Assembly (NCBI GenBank): GCA_902806415.1
Contig: CADCWN010000219.1
Span: 1 to 58,511 of the forward strand
Reading direction: 5' to 3'
Source: an uncultured Thermomicrobiales bacterium
GTDB lineage: Bacteria > Chloroflexota > Chloroflexia > Thermomicrobiales > CADCWN01
Length of the DNA: 58,511 nt
In this document: positions 1-8,027 of the stretch, piece by piece
Numbering within the stretch: position 1 is the first letter of the stretch
How the letters are laid out: every line of letters starts with the position of its first letter
Position numbers and translations under genes: made by a program
Notes under the pieces: generated by a model
Databases searched by the model: none
Told to the model about the DNA's origin: nothing
The model's input: the letters and a program-made list of their open reading frames with translations, nothing else

Positions 1-396
1 CGCCAGCGCGATCCCCAGGACGACAAATCCCAGGATAACATCTATCACCTTCCAGACTTGCACCTGCTGGATGCTGACGAGGAGTTGGGCATCCGCCGGC
101 TTGGTCAGCGTGAAATCGAGCGTGCCGAGGCGCACCTGCTCCATGAAGCGCTGCATACTCGGCTGAATGAGCGCGCGGATCACACCGCCGACGAGGAAGT
201 AGACGCCGAGCAGGGCCAGCAACTCGGGCTGTCGCCAGCCGCCCAGTTCATCGGTGTGCGTGAAGACGACCGCCAGCCCGGCGATCGCGGCTCCGAGTTC
301 GAGGGCCGACTGGAACAGCTGGATGAAGAGATTCGCCCGGTAGCTCAGTTCGTTGAGGACGCCGAGGCGGAGGAAGGTCCAGACGAGGCGTAGCAT
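1..396 (-). CDS. ABC-2 type permease subunit (partial, runs off window start)
   Basis: Reading from an ATG at 396 down to base 1 gives 132 open codons with no stop, so the C-terminus lies outside the window. The protein starts MLRLVWTFLRLGVLNELSYR and continues with hydrophobic segments (LELGAAIAGLAVVF, LLALLGVYFLVGGVIRALI) and the phrase FTLTKPADAQLLVS. This resembles the DUF990-type ABC-2 permeases that pair with a second permease and an ATPase in exporters of unknown substrate. It is the last gene of a minus-strand operon led by the ATPase at 3049. The substrate cannot be inferred. Confidence 0.72.
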   Translation of the reverse strand, partial: MLRLVWTFLRLGVLNELSYRANLFIQLFQSALELGAAIAGLAVVFTHTDELGGWRQPELLALLGVYFLVGGVIRALIQPSMQRFMEQVRLGTLDFTLTKPADAQLLVSIQQVQVWKVIDVILGFVVLGIALA

Positions 397-408
397 AAGG
401 GCGTCCTT

Positions 409-450
409 AGCTTTCAGCAGTCAGCTTTCAGCGAGCAGCGATCAGCGGGC
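409..450. repeat. Heptamer-repeat arm, left of the four-helix-bundle pseudogene
   Basis: Diverged tandem heptamers of the form CAGNNNN (cagcttt, cagcagt, cagcttt, cagcgag, cagcgat). It is the inverted counterpart of the arm at 851-896. The stop codon of the pseudogene at 428 lies inside this arm. Confidence 0.7.
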
Positions 451-810
451 GTGGGCTGCGCGGGCGCAGGCACTGGATGAGGGCGGTCGGCATTCGCTTC
501 ACTTCCTCTGTGTCTCGCGATAGGGCCGTGTGATCTGCAGCTGACAGAAAACCAAGGTCGTGGGCGAGTAGAAGATGGTACTCGAGTTCGCTGGCCGAGC
601 TCATCGCGATATCGAGGAATCTGGCGAACTCTGCCTCGCCATTCCACCACACCCCTCGGCGATGTTCGCGGGAACCGATGCTGCGGCACGTCTGGTCTGG
701 CTAACCAACCCGAACTGCTCTTCTCTCGGAAAAAGCTTCGTTACCCTGTACACGGGCAATGTCAACTGATGCACCTTCCCCCAAACCTTCAAACCCTTGA
801 AATCCCTCAT
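428..810 (-). pseudogene. Four-helix-bundle (S23/IVS-like, TIGR02436-type) protein, frameshifted
   Basis: From an ATG at 810 the reading frame gives MRDFKGLKVWGKVHQLTLPV and then RRAAASVPANIAEG, the conserved N-terminal half of the four-helix-bundle family first known from 23S rRNA intervening sequences. After IAEG the family continues in another frame with EAEFARFLDIAMSSASELEY and HLLLAHDLGFL. The spacing between the two blocks is one base short of the expected seven codons, so a single-base deletion near 650-660 explains the break. The gene sits between two inverted heptamer-repeat arms (409-450 and 851-896), and its stop falls inside the left arm. A sequencing error is the alternative to real decay. 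Confidence 0.75.
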
Positions 811-850
811 CGCCTCCCCCCACCCGAACGCGCCGCCGCCACCCTGTCTG

Positions 851-896
851 CCGATCGCTGACTGCTGATAGCTGATAGCTGACGGCTGACCGCTCA
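851..896. repeat. Heptamer-repeat arm, right of the four-helix-bundle pseudogene
   Basis: Tandem heptamers of the type agctgat, agctgat, agctgac. In inverted orientation they resemble the arm at 409-450. The two arms enclose about 400 bp that contain the whole pseudogene. Confidence 0.7.
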
Positions 897-1700
897 CTAC
901 GCCCCCACACCCGAGTAGCGCTGCACACCGATGTGCCAGACCGTCCGGAAGAGGAGGAGGCTGACAACGAGCCAGCCGGCTTGCGCAGCGAGCCCGAGCA
1001 GCGTCTCCTGCGGGGTGAGGCGACCGAGGGCGAGCTCGACCGGGAAGTAGACGGTCCAGCGGAACGGCAGGATGGCGGCGGCGATGCGGATCGGCGCGGG
1101 CAGGAGATCGAGCGGCGCGACCTGACCGGATAGGAAGAGGCTGACGACGAAGTACATCTGATTCACCGCGCCGGTGCGCGTCGTCCAGAACGCCGACGTC
1201 GCCAGAGTCCACTCGGTCAGGAAGCGCACCAGGAACGCGAGGAGCAGCGCCGGGACAAATGCCAGCAGCGCCCATGGCGCGGGGTTGAAGTCGGCACCGA
1301 AGGTGATCGCGAGCAGCGCTGCGGCGGGCAGTAACACCGGCAGGATGACCAGCTTGTAGGCGATATTGTCGGCGATGTCTTTGTGGATCGGGTGGATCGG
1401 TCGCAGCAGGAGGGGCGAGAATTGCCCTTGCCGTATCCGGTACTCGTACTCCCACATGATCCAACTGAACGTCAGGTGGTTGACGATCATCAGGATCAGG
1501 AAGTAGGCGGCGAAATCCGCCGCCGAGTAGCCGCCCACCGCCCCGCCGCCCGACTGCGCGATCGTCCGCCAGACAACGAGATAGATCGTCGGCTCCAGCA
1601 CTGTGCCGAGCAACCAGATGGCCAGCGACGCGCGGTACTGCAATTGCGTCGCGATCGTCACGCGGAAGTTGGCGTGGTAGACGGCGAGGAGGGTGTTCAT
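897..1700 (-). CDS. ABC-2 type permease
   Basis: 267 residues from the ATG at 1700, which has GGAG upstream. A longer open frame to 1787 exists, but its extra N-terminus (TTHGSRLTTG) is only the translation of the heptamer repeat, so it was not used. Six or so hydrophobic segments are visible, for example AAYFLILMIVNHLTFSWIMW and LVILPVLLPAAALLAITFG. The cytoplasmic loop RQGQFSPLLLRPIHPIHKDI is typical of two-permease ABC exporters. It is probably one half of the membrane channel, paired with the permease at 1-396 and driven by the ATPase at 2027-3049. The substrate is unknown. Confidence 0.8.
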   Translation of the reverse strand: MNTLLAVYHANFRVTIATQLQYRASLAIWLLGTVLEPTIYLVVWRTIAQSGGGAVGGYSAADFAAYFLILMIVNHLTFSWIMWEYEYRIRQGQFSPLLLRPIHPIHKDIADNIAYKLVILPVLLPAAALLAITFGADFNPAPWALLAFVPALLLAFLVRFLTEWTLATSAFWTTRTGAVNQMYFVVSLFLSGQVAPLDLLPAPIRIAAAILPFRWTVYFPVELALGRLTPQETLLGLAAQAGWLVVSLLLFRTVWHIGVQRYSGVGA

Positions 1701-1710
1701 TGACACTCCA

Positions 1711-1811
1711 GTCGTGAGCCGTGAGCCGTGAGTCGTGAGCGGGTTCGTTGAGAGCCGAGTGGCTTCTACCAGCGCTACCTCACTCACGACTCACGGCTCA
1801 CGACTCACGAC
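1711..1811. repeat. Heptamer inverted repeat (28 of 29 bp arms, 43-nt loop)
   Basis: The left arm 1711-1739 is built of gtgagcc/gtgagtc-type heptamers. The right arm 1783-1811 is its reverse complement with one mismatch, and the loop is 43 nt. The repeat lies between two co-directional permease genes and could fold into a long hairpin in the transcript. Confidence 0.85.
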
Positions 1812-1817
1812 TTTTCG

Positions 1818-2030
1818 TCACGCGCCGACACCGGCGTAGCGCCGTATCCCGGCCCGCCAGATGACCGAGAAGAGGGCGAGCGCGGCGGCTGCCCAGGCGA
1901 GTTGCGTGGCGAAGCCGACGAGGGCGGCGGACGGCGAGAGGCGACCGAGCAGCAGGGCGACGCGGTATTGCAGCCCGATCGCCAGGCTGAGGCGGCTATA
2001 GGCGCGGTAGAAGGCCACGGCCCGGGTCAT
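1818..2030 (-). pseudogene. Internally deleted ABC-2 permease (70-codon remnant)
   Basis: The 70-codon frame starts FYRAYSRLSLAIGLQYRVAL, matching the N-terminus of the neighbouring permease at 897-1700 (ATQLQYRASLAIW). It then jumps directly to GRLSPSAALVGFATQLAWA and ends IRRYAGVGA, matching that permease's last 40 residues (GRLTPQETLLGLAAQAGWL, ending VQRYSGVGA). Roughly 195 residues of middle sequence are missing without a change of frame. The start overlaps the ATPase stop by 4 bp, so it keeps the position of a translationally coupled permease. It may be non-functional, or a small membrane protein made of two hydrophobic segments. Confidence 0.7.
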
Positions 2031-3049
2031 ACCGCCGCCGTCGCGCCCGTCGACTCGGCCGCTTCCTGGGCGAAGACCTGCTCGATCACCTCCTCGATCG
2101 GCGGATCCTCCACCGTGAGGTCACTGATCGGCAAGTCGGCCAGGAGGCGCGCGGTGACGGCGGCGGTCTCCCCCTTCGGAACGCGCAGGGTGGCGCGACC
2201 TTCCTCGCGCGCGACGATTTCGCCGTAGCCGCGCAGATCGACCCCGTCATCCGCCAGTTCGATGATCACGGTCTTGTGCGGCGAGAAGCGCCCGACCAGC
2301 GCGGCGAGATCGCCATCGAAGAGGAGTTGCCCGTGATGGATCACGACGACACGCTTGCAGAGTGCCGCCATATCGGCCATGTAGTGGCTGGTGAGGAGGA
2401 CGGTCGCGCCGTGGCGGCGGTTGTACTCGGCGATGAAGGCGCGAATGCGGCGCTGCATCGTCACGTCGAGGCCGATCGTCGGCTCGTCCAGGAAGAGGAC
2501 CTGCGGCTGGTGGAGGAGCGCCGCGGCGACCTCGCACTTCATCCGCTCGCCGAGCGAGAGGTTGCGGACCGGTTTGCGGATGAGCGCGTCGAGATCGAGG
2601 AGCTCGATCAGCTCGTCGAGGGTGCGCTTGTATTGGTCGGGCGGGATCCGGTAGATGACGCGATTCAGCTCGAATGAATCGAGCGCGGGAATATCCCAGC
2701 CGAGCTGATTGCGATTCCCCATGACCAGCGTGATCCGCCGCAGGAAGGCCCGCTCGCGGCGCGACGGCGTGTGGCCGAGGACACCGATCTCGCCGCTCGT
2801 CGGGTAGAGGAGGCCGGAGAGCATCTTCAGCGTGGTCGTCTTCCCCGCGCCGTTCGACCCCAGGAAGCCAATGATCTCGCCGGGCGCGACATCGAACGAG
2901 AGCCCGCCGACCGCCGTCACCTCGCGCGTCTGCCGCCGCGCCAGGCTCTTGACCGCCGCCAGCGCGCCCGCCTCGCGCTCATGGACGCTGTAGAGCTTAC
3001 GCAACTCGCGGACTCGCACCGCCGGGGAAAGGGTATCCTGCATGGGCAA
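2027..3049 (-). CDS. ABC transporter ATP-binding protein
   Basis: 340 residues. A Walker A (GSNGAGKTTT), an ABC signature (NLSLGERMK) and a Walker B with D-loop (VLFLDEPTIGLD) are all present, followed by the switch histidine in LLTSHYMADM. The C-terminal 80 residues after the nucleotide-binding domain resemble the extension seen in ATPases that pair with ABC-2 permeases. It leads the operon that continues with the deleted permease, the full permease and the partial permease. It energises export of an unidentified substrate across the cytoplasmic membrane. An alternative start two codons downstream is possible. Confidence 0.9.
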   Translation of the reverse strand: MPMQDTLSPAVRVRELRKLYSVHEREAGALAAVKSLARRQTREVTAVGGLSFDVAPGEIIGFLGSNGAGKTTTLKMLSGLLYPTSGEIGVLGHTPSRRERAFLRRITLVMGNRNQLGWDIPALDSFELNRVIYRIPPDQYKRTLDELIELLDLDALIRKPVRNLSLGERMKCEVAAALLHQPQVLFLDEPTIGLDVTMQRRIRAFIAEYNRRHGATVLLTSHYMADMAALCKRVVVIHHGQLLFDGDLAALVGRFSPHKTVIIELADDGVDLRGYGEIVAREEGRATLRVPKGETAAVTARLLADLPISDLTVEDPPIEEVIEQVFAQEAAESTGATAAV

Positions 3050-3067
3050 CGCCGCTCCAACGACAAA

Positions 3068-3186
3068 GGTTTCACCGCAGAGGCGCAGAGGCGCAGGGTG
3101 ACGCGGAGAGGATTTTATCGGAACATTTATTCTTGCGCGTTCTTCTCTGCGCTCTCTCTGCGCCTCTGCGCCTCTGCGGTGAAACC
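3068..3186. repeat. Perfect 29-bp inverted repeat with 61-nt loop
   Basis: Arms 3068-3096 and 3158-3186 are exact reverse complements. Each arm contains tandem gcgcagag octamers rather than heptamers. It lies just downstream of the oligoendopeptidase gene and upstream of the ABC ATPase, where a transcript hairpin could act as a terminator or processing site. Confidence 0.85.
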
Positions 3187-3192
3187 GTCCCC

Positions 3193-5025
3193 TTATCCCC
3201 GGCTATGCGGCTGGGCGGCACCGGCGTCGAAGAGGGTGGTCGCCTCGGCGGTCCGCTTTGTGAACTCGGCGAGGGCGGCGCGCACCGGCTCCGGCGTGGT
3301 CATGTCCACCCCGGCGCGGCGCAGCAGTTCGATCGAGTAGTCGGAGCCGCCGCTGGCGAGGAAGCGGAGGTAGCGCTCGACGGCGGGCTGACCCTCGGCG
3401 CGAATCTGCGCGGCGAGGGCGATCGCCGCCGAGAGGCCGGTGGCGTACTGGAAGACGTAGAAGCCGCGGTAGAAGTGCGGGATGCGCGCCCAGCCGATCT
3501 TCGCGGCGTCGGTCAGTTCGACCGCGGGGTGGTAGAGGGCGTAGAGCCGCCCCCATTCCTCCGAGAGGCTCTCGGCGGTCAGCGCGGCCCCGGCCTCGAT
3601 CTGGGCGTGGGTCCAGCGCTCGAACTCGGCGTACATCGTCTGCGTGATCAGCGTGCCGCGCACATCGTCGAGGAACTGGCCCAGGATGGCGAAGCGCTCG
3701 CGGTCGCTCGCGGCGTGGTCGAGCAGGTGCCAGGTCAGCAGCGTCTCGTTGACGGTCGAGGCGACCTCGGCGCAGAAGATCGTATAGCTGGCCGTGGTGT
3801 ACGGCTGTGCGGCGTTGGAGTAGAAGCCGTGCATAGCGTGGCCGGCCTCGTGGGCGAGGGTGTAGAGATCCTGGCGCGTGCCGGACCAGTTCATCAGGAT
3901 GTAGGGCGGCGCGCCGAATGCCCCGACGTTGTAGCCGCCGGAGCGCTTGTTGACCGTCTCGTGGACATCGACCCAGCGCCCGGTCTCCAGGCCCGTGCGG
4001 AGATCGCCGAGATAGCGCTCACCGAGCGGGGCCAGCCCCTCGAGGGTGGTCGCGACCGCCTCGCGGTAGGTCACTTCCCGCTCATCGAGTTCGGCCAGCG
4101 GCACCTGCATGTCGTAGGGCGCGAGTCTCTCGACTCCGACGACGCGGCGGCGCAATTCGAGGTAGCCGCCGAAGGCGGGTAGGGCATCGTGGACCGCGTC
4201 GATTAAGGAGTCGTAGACGGCGGGCGGGATGTTGTCGCCGAAGAGGGCGGCGTCGCGCGCCGAGGCGTAGCCACGCGCGCGCGCGTAGAAAACATCCTTG
4301 CGGACCGAGGAGCTGTGCAGCGAGGCGATCGTCTGCCGATGGTCGATGTAGGCGGCGGCCATCTTCTCCGACGCCTCCTTGCGGGCGTCGCGGTTGCGCT
4401 TCTGGAGGATGCGCGAGACGCGTCCCTTGGTTAACTCGATCTCCTCCCCGTTCTCGTCATGGCCGAGTCCGTAGGAGAGATCGGCGTTGTCGAGCGCCGT
4501 GAAGGCGCTGCCCGGCGTGCGGGCGATCTCCCCGCTCGCGGCGAGGACCGCCTCGACCTCGGCGGAGCGGACGTGATCGCGGTTGCGGTCGAGATCGTCG
4601 AGCCCCTGGCGATGGTTCGCCAGAATCGCGTCCTCCATCCAGGCGCGCAGCGTCTCCCGGGGGATCGCGATGATCTCGGGCGTGAGGAAGGCGACCGACT
4701 CGCCGATCTCGGTGGCGATGCTCGCGATCCGATCGAAGCGCGAGAGGGCGGCGGGATCGGCGGTGTTCTCGTCGCGCCGGAGCATCGCGTAGACATACAG
4801 GCGCTCGATCCGCTCATTCATCGCCGCCTGCGCGTCGAGGATGTTGGCGAGCGCCCGCACCGACTCGCCCGCCCCGCCGCGCCCGGAAACGATCTCGTCG
4901 CGCAGCGTGCGAATATGCACGGCGTCGGCTTCCCAGGCGTCTTCGGTGGGGTAGAGCTTGGTGAGGTCCCAGGTTTCTTCGACGGGGACTTGGTCGCGCG
5001 TGGGGATGGCGGCGGTGGCGGTCAT
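3193..5025 (-). CDS. pepF: Oligoendopeptidase F (M3 family metallopeptidase)
   Basis: 610 residues from the ATG at 5025, which has AAAGGAG about 7 bases upstream; a longer frame to 5088 lacks such a site. The zinc site LAHEAGHAMHGF (HExxH) is followed about 25 residues later by FCAEVASTVNE, supplying the third ligand as in M3 peptidases. The N-terminal part (ETWDLTKLYPTEDAWEAD) is typical of PepF. The enzyme is expected to cleave oligopeptides of 7 to 20 residues or so in the cytoplasm. It looks monocistronic: an inverted repeat follows its stop and the next gene upstream ends at 5184. Confidence 0.93.
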   Translation of the reverse strand: MTATAAIPTRDQVPVEETWDLTKLYPTEDAWEADAVHIRTLRDEIVSGRGGAGESVRALANILDAQAAMNERIERLYVYAMLRRDENTADPAALSRFDRIASIATEIGESVAFLTPEIIAIPRETLRAWMEDAILANHRQGLDDLDRNRDHVRSAEVEAVLAASGEIARTPGSAFTALDNADLSYGLGHDENGEEIELTKGRVSRILQKRNRDARKEASEKMAAAYIDHRQTIASLHSSSVRKDVFYARARGYASARDAALFGDNIPPAVYDSLIDAVHDALPAFGGYLELRRRVVGVERLAPYDMQVPLAELDEREVTYREAVATTLEGLAPLGERYLGDLRTGLETGRWVDVHETVNKRSGGYNVGAFGAPPYILMNWSGTRQDLYTLAHEAGHAMHGFYSNAAQPYTTASYTIFCAEVASTVNETLLTWHLLDHAASDRERFAILGQFLDDVRGTLITQTMYAEFERWTHAQIEAGAALTAESLSEEWGRLYALYHPAVELTDAAKIGWARIPHFYRGFYVFQYATGLSAAIALAAQIRAEGQPAVERYLRFLASGGSDYSIELLRRAGVDMTTPEPVRAALAEFTKRTAEATTLFDAGAAQPHSRG

Positions 5026-5183
5026 TTGGACTCCTTTCGGGTGGATGGTTACAGGGGGCGTCGGGCCGACGCCGTGACCACCTGACAAGACTGACGACGA
5101 GGTTCATTCCGCTCTGGCTGGCGACCGGATCCCGAGACGCCGCGCGGGACAAGCTCACCCGCGCCAGCTAGACGGATTATAGT

Positions 5184-5708
5184 TCAGCCGCCCACCGCCT
5201 CGATTTGGGTGGTGTTCGCCGCCGTGTTGCTCGCTTTACCACATTCCTCCGGGTATTGTTCGCAGTAGGGCGTGTCGCCGGGGATTCGGCTGCGGATGCT
5301 GGCGATGAAATGATAGGCGGCTTCTTGGGTCGCGGTGACGCCGGGAATCGCGTAGAGCCAGAGCGGCAGCGCCGTGCCGAGCGCGGTCGCGGCGGTGAGA
5401 TTGGCGGCGGCGGCGGCGGGATAGGTGAAGCCATCGGGGGTGATCGCCCAGATCGATTGCTCGCCCTGGGCGGTGGTGAGGCCGTGCGACTCCGGGAAGC
5501 TGGGCTTCTGGAACGGCGCGATCGTGATTCGCCCCTGGCGATCGATCGCGCGGACGAGGCGCACCGCGCGCGTGCAGAAGTCGCACGAGCCGTCGAAGAT
5601 GAGGGTCAGGCGCTCGGGCAGCAAGCCGAAGGTGAGGCGCGCGCGCAGCCCCCCCCAGGTGGCGAGGCCGAGGCCGAGCAGACCGAGGGCGATGCGTCGT
5701 CGTGTCAT
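5184..5708 (-). CDS. DCC-family (DUF393) thiol-disulfide oxidoreductase-like protein
   Basis: 174 residues. An N-terminal hydrophobic stretch (RIALGLLGLGLATWGGL) may be a membrane anchor or signal. It is followed by LTLIFDGSCDFCTRAVRLVR, the DGxCxxC signature of the DCC family, which is predicted to have a thioredoxin-like fold. The start overlaps the upstream Nudix gene by 4 bp (ATGA), so the two are translationally coupled. The C-terminal 40 residues (YCEQYPEECGKASN) add two extra cysteines. The physiological substrate is unknown. Confidence 0.82.
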   Translation of the reverse strand: MTRRRIALGLLGLGLATWGGLRARLTFGLLPERLTLIFDGSCDFCTRAVRLVRAIDRQGRITIAPFQKPSFPESHGLTTAQGEQSIWAITPDGFTYPAAAAANLTAATALGTALPLWLYAIPGVTATQEAAYHFIASIRSRIPGDTPYCEQYPEECGKASNTAANTTQIEAVGG

Positions 5709-6226
5709 CCGTCCATTCCTCCTCCAGTGGTCGGGGGCTGCTGTTCTCGCCAGGCACGCCAGTCGGCCAGGATCTGCGGGTCGTGCGCGAACGCCGGTTC
5801 GGGCGGCGCGTCGAGCGGGAAAAAGGCGAGCTCGGTCAGGTCGTCAGCCGGGGAGAGCGTGCCGCTGAGCGCCGTGCCAACATAGGCCACCAGCACGACC
5901 GTCTGGCCGGTCGCGGAGTAGAGGCCGAGTAGCGCATCGAGCCGCACGGTGAGCCCCGTCTCCTCGCGCACCTCGCGGACCGCCGCATCCTCCACCCGCT
6001 CGCCCCGATCGACGAAGCCCGCTGGGAAACTCCACTTCCCTGGTGCTGCGGAGTTCGGTGAGCGCCGCCCCATCAGCACCCCGCCGTCACGCTCGATCAG
6101 CACCGCGACCGCCAGCTTCGGATCCTCGAAGACCACCGCCCCGCACTGCGAACAAGCTGGACGTATCTTCCCTTGAACCTCACGCTCCCCGAGCGCGTGA
6201 CCGCAGTTGGCGCAGAAACGCGGCAT
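5705..6226 (-). CDS. Nudix hydrolase with N-terminal zinc ribbon
   Basis: 173 residues from the ATG at 6226; a longer frame to 6274 was rejected because PRFCANCGHAL is the usual beginning of this family and GGAG precedes this ATG. A CxxC...CxxC zinc ribbon (CANC, CSQC) is followed by a complete Nudix box: G-x5-E at GFVDRGE, then REVREETGL. This architecture is shared with NADH pyrophosphatase-like and other nucleoside-diphosphate hydrolases, so the substrate may be a nucleotide derivative. It overlaps the DCC gene by 4 bp. Confidence 0.9.
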   Translation of the reverse strand: MPRFCANCGHALGEREVQGKIRPACSQCGAVVFEDPKLAVAVLIERDGGVLMGRRSPNSAAPGKWSFPAGFVDRGERVEDAAVREVREETGLTVRLDALLGLYSATGQTVVLVAYVGTALSGTLSPADDLTELAFFPLDAPPEPAFAHDPQILADWRAWREQQPPTTGGGMDG

Positions 6227-6449
6227 CACGCCCGCTCCGACGCTGTGTCGAGGCTGAAGAGGCGGCGCAGACACGGAACGGGGTCGAACTGCAAGATGCT
6301 CATCGCGGAGAAATCATCAAAAGGGCCATAACTTTCGACTCCGGGCTGCATGACATCAGTAACTCCGTATCGCCAATGTATCGCATATGATCTACGCACG
6401 ATAAGCATACTCAATAATAGCTTCGCATAGAACTGGCTGGGTGGACAGG

Positions 6450-7082
6450 TCAGCGCTGGCCTTGAATCGCGGCGTAGCGCCCCAGGAGGCGATCGTAGTC
6501 CTCCTGGGTGTCGAGGTCGTCGGTGGGGGGCGAGCCGGGGATCGGGACGGCGTGGACGGAGGCGGCGTGGGCGTGGATGACGCCGCGCGCGCCCTGATCG
6601 CCGGTGACGGCGGCGAGTTCCGGGAAGAGGTCGCGGGCGATCAGGACCGGGTTGCCGCGCCGACCGTCGTAGGTCGGCATGATGATCGGGGCGGCGGTCG
6701 CGCGGCGAGCGGCGATGATCGCGTCAAAGACGGCGGGGCCGATCAGCGGCTGATCGCCGAGGATGAAGAGGGCGGCGTCGGCGTCGGGCGGCAGGGCGGC
6801 GAGCCCGGCGCGGAGGGAGGTACTCTGCCCCCCGCGGTAGGTGTCGTTGATGACGACGCGCGCCGCGCCGAAGTCGATCCGCCCCCGAATCGTTGCCGCC
6901 TCGTGGCCGAGGACCACGAGCAATCCGTCGAGTGCGGCGGCGCTGGCGTTCGCCAGGGTGTGCGCCAGGACCGGTCGGTCGCCGAGCGGCAGCAGTTGCT
7001 TCGGGCGACCGAGGCGCGACGAACTCCCCGCCGCCAGGATGACGCCGATGATCGGCCCCGTGACCCGCTGCCGCTCAGTCAC
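6450..7082 (-). CDS. mocA: Molybdenum cofactor nucleotidyltransferase (MocA-like)
   Basis: 210 residues. The nucleotidyltransferase motif GVILAAGSSSRLGRPKQLL near the N-terminus and the later LFILGDQPLI are typical of MocA/MobA-like enzymes, which add CMP or GMP to molybdopterin for hydroxylases of the xanthine dehydrogenase and CO dehydrogenase type. I chose the GTG at 7082, which overlaps the end of the upstream XdhC-like gene; a second GTG at 7064 is possible. The much longer frame to 7310 lies inside that neighbour and was discarded. It ends the maturation operon. Confidence 0.85.
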   Translation of the reverse strand: MTERQRVTGPIIGVILAAGSSSRLGRPKQLLPLGDRPVLAHTLANASAAALDGLLVVLGHEAATIRGRIDFGAARVVINDTYRGGQSTSLRAGLAALPPDADAALFILGDQPLIGPAVFDAIIAARRATAAPIIMPTYDGRRGNPVLIARDLFPELAAVTGDQGARGVIHAHAASVHAVPIPGSPPTDDLDTQEDYDRLLGRYAAIQGQR

Positions 7083-7920
7083 CGGCAACCTCGACCGCCT
7101 CTTCGAGCGCCCCGAGCGTCCGCTTGGCCTCGCTCGGCGCGGCAGCTTCCGGCGCGGGGACGAAATGGCGGTCGTAGCGGGTGGCGACGATCTCGGCGAT
7201 GATCGAAAGGGCGATCTCCGCCGGGGTCTTGCCGCCGAGGTCGAGGCCGATCGGGCCGTGGATCCGGTCGATCTGCTCGTCCGTGAAGCCCTCGCGGCCC
7301 AGTCGCGCACGCCGATCGATGTGGGTCTTGCGCGCGCCGATCGCGCCGATATAGCGCGCGTCGGTCCCCAGCGCGCCGCGCGTGGCGGGCTCGTCTAGCT
7401 TCGGGTCGTGGCTGAGGATGGCAATATAAGTCGAGGGATCGACGTGGAGTTGGGAGAACGCCTTGTCCGGCCAGGCGACGATGATCTCGTCGGCCTCGGG
7501 GAAACGCTCGCGATTGGCGAAGCGCGAGCGGGCGTCCACGATCGTCACGCGGAAGCCGAGTTCCTTGGCGTAGTGGGTCAGCGGGATGGCAATGTGGTCG
7601 CCGCCGAAGAGGATCAGGTGCGGCGAAGGGGCGTAGACCTCGATGAAGACATCGATCAATTCGCCCGGCTCGCCCCCGGCGAGGGCGGCATCATAGGTGC
7701 GCCGCACCGAATCTTCGCGACGCTGCGCGCGAACGGTATCGCGGACAATCGCCGCGCGCAACGCCCCGTCCGGGAACGCGCCCTCCACCCGCCCATCCGG
7801 GTGGACGATGAACTTGTCCCCGACCGCCGCCGCCGCCGCCTCCGGCACCGCGACGATCGTCGCCGTCGCGATCAGCCGTTCCTCGGCCAGGTACCCCTTC
7901 AGCGTGTCGAACAATCCCAC
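7075..7920 (-). CDS. XdhC-like protein, C-terminal Rossmann-type half
   Basis: 281 residues from a GTG at 7920 with GGGGGAT upstream. After an N-terminal region, HLILFGGDHIAIPLTHYAKE and RVTIVDARSRFANRERFP form the Rossmann-like domain of XdhC/CoxF proteins. It is followed by YIAILSHDPKLDEPAT and YIGAIGARKTHIDRR. XdhC proteins bind and insert molybdenum cofactor, often with its sulfuration, into xanthine dehydrogenase-type enzymes. The usual N-terminal XdhC/CoxI domain is not here but is encoded by the separate gene at 8028-8342. Confidence 0.85.
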   Translation of the reverse strand: MGLFDTLKGYLAEERLIATATIVAVPEAAAAAVGDKFIVHPDGRVEGAFPDGALRAAIVRDTVRAQRREDSVRRTYDAALAGGEPGELIDVFIEVYAPSPHLILFGGDHIAIPLTHYAKELGFRVTIVDARSRFANRERFPEADEIIVAWPDKAFSQLHVDPSTYIAILSHDPKLDEPATRGALGTDARYIGAIGARKTHIDRRARLGREGFTDEQIDRIHGPIGLDLGGKTPAEIALSIIAEIVATRYDRHFVPAPEAAAPSEAKRTLGALEEAVEVAGD

Positions 7921-7934
7921 CCTATCCCCCAGCT

Positions 7935-8021
7935 GAAGTACGAAGCACGAACTACGAAGTACGAAGTAGGGTCTGCACCACGCCAGTCCGTACTTCCAAC
8001 TTCGTACTTCGTACTTCTCGT
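7935..8021. repeat. Imperfect heptamer inverted repeat
   Basis: The left arm (about 7935-7968) consists of acgaagt-type heptamers. The right arm (about 7991-8021) carries the reverse complement with several mismatches. It lies between the two split xdhC genes. Confidence 0.75.
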
Positions 8022-8027
8022 AGTCCT

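Noticed and set aside
1701-1787. N-terminal extension of the full-length ABC permease
   Set aside because: It only translates the heptamer repeat; the ATG at 1700 has GGAG upstream. The same applies to extensions of hom (to 53568) and ask (to 56335).
6226-6414. 62-codon minus-strand frame whose stop overlaps the Nudix start (TGATG)
   Set aside because: The overlap looks like coupling, but the sequence resembles no family, has no ribosome-binding site and lies in an AT-richer gap.
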